A stretch of 16,181 nt of DNA from assembly GCA_946803715.1 (NCBI GenBank), contig CAMPET010000560.1, forward strand, positions 1 to 16,181, given 5' to 3'. How positions within the stretch are numbered: the first letter of the stretch is position 1; each line of letters begins with the position of its first letter. The notes beneath the pieces were generated by a model. The model did not search any database. It worked only from the letters and a program-made list of their open reading frames with translations, and was not told where the DNA came from. Made by a program: the position numbers and the translations under genes. The stretch is from Beroe ovata (taxonomy: Eukaryota > Ctenophora > Nuda > Beroida > Beroidae). Of this stretch, positions 15,887 through 16,181 are shown one piece after another.

Positions 15887-16181
15887 CTTACTGCATGCTT
15901 TAATCTGAGAGCATGATCATCATGAACGACTATATTTACTGGAATAAATCTGATAACATGCAAATATGACTGCTGCAGATTCCTTGTTTTTCAGGTGACC
16001 AACATGGAATATGACGAAATGTTGTCTTCGAAAAAGAGATTAAGATACAAGGTAAGAAATGAGTGCGGGGAGTGGTTAACTTTAAATGCTGCCAAATGGT
16101 GCAAATTATACCTGGTACCTATTGAACCATCTACTTTTTGCTTCGGTCCACCTGGTTCCATTTGATCTCGTTCATCCAGAA
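15887..16181 (+). repeat. Exact 295-bp copy of 6481-6775
   Basis: Every base from 15887 to the window end matches 6481-6775 (offset 9406), covering part of intron 9, exon 10 and part of intron 10. Exact identity extends through intronic sequence. The copy starts immediately after the N, which favours a misjoined or allelic contig over an old duplication. Confidence 0.95.
15995..16051 (+). CDS. Second copy of the 19-codon SEA exon
   Basis: This corresponds to exon 10 (6589-6645) within the duplicated segment and encodes the same VTNMEYDEMLSSKKRLRYK, with identical splice sites. No upstream SEA or CILP-like exons lie between 14219 and here, so it is an orphan exon as assembled. It could be a neighbouring paralogue, an allelic duplicate or an assembly artefact; it should not be added to the gene model. 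Confidence 0.5.

Overview
The window reads as draft-quality genomic DNA from an invertebrate metazoan; I cannot name the phylum. The reasons are GT-AG introns with consistent phases, a set of extracellular domains typical of animals (TSP1, LDLa, SEA, ShKT, WAP), AT-rich introns, and three isolated N positions (5648, 13732, 15886) that look like gaps or ambiguous bases. Nothing bacterial, phage-like or CRISPR-like was found.

One gene on the + strand occupies about positions 1-14218. Its 5' end lies upstream: the frame is already open at base 3, so the Met codon at 216 is internal. I reconstructed 18 exons by joining GT-AG sites in compatible phase. They encode about 3,040 visible residues. Domain order is: Ser/Thr-rich mucin-like region (1-2660), thrombospondin type 1 repeat (end of exon 1 plus exon 2), LDL-receptor class A module (exon 3), cysteine-free Ig-like beta-sandwich (exons 4-6), Cys-rich module plus CILP/carboxypeptidase-regulatory-like sandwich (exons 7-9), SEA domain (exons 9-12), a second mucin-like region of about 1,450 residues in one giant exon (exon 12, 7185-11716), ShKT domain (exon 13), Thr-rich linker (exon 14), second Cys-rich/CILP-like module (exons 15-16), WAP four-disulfide core (exon 17), short tail and stop at 14218. 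No transmembrane segment or GPI-type tail is visible at the C-terminus. The visible part looks like a secreted, heavily O-glycosylated mucus, matrix or coat protein; that role is inference.

The noncoding parts also carry structure. There is a 120-bp perfect inverted repeat apparently inserted at a splice donor (13354-13619). A 56-bp tandem array carries eight copies of the CRE-like octamer TGACGTCA (5743-5995), and a related foldback lies at 4936-4989. A 43-bp tandem repeat reiterates a splice donor (12819-12950). A C-rich block is bounded by 17-bp direct repeats (3620-3817). The first copy of the CILP-like sandwich appears to have lost an exon in the gap at 5648, and splicing into the WAP exon is ambiguous.

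From 14219 to 15885 I see only an AT-rich 3' flank with weak poly(A) signals and a (CA)14 microsatellite. After the N at 15886, the last 295 bases repeat 6481-6775 exactly, including one SEA exon and parts of its two introns. That is most likely an assembly misjoin or allelic copy, or else the edge of a very recent tandem duplicate.
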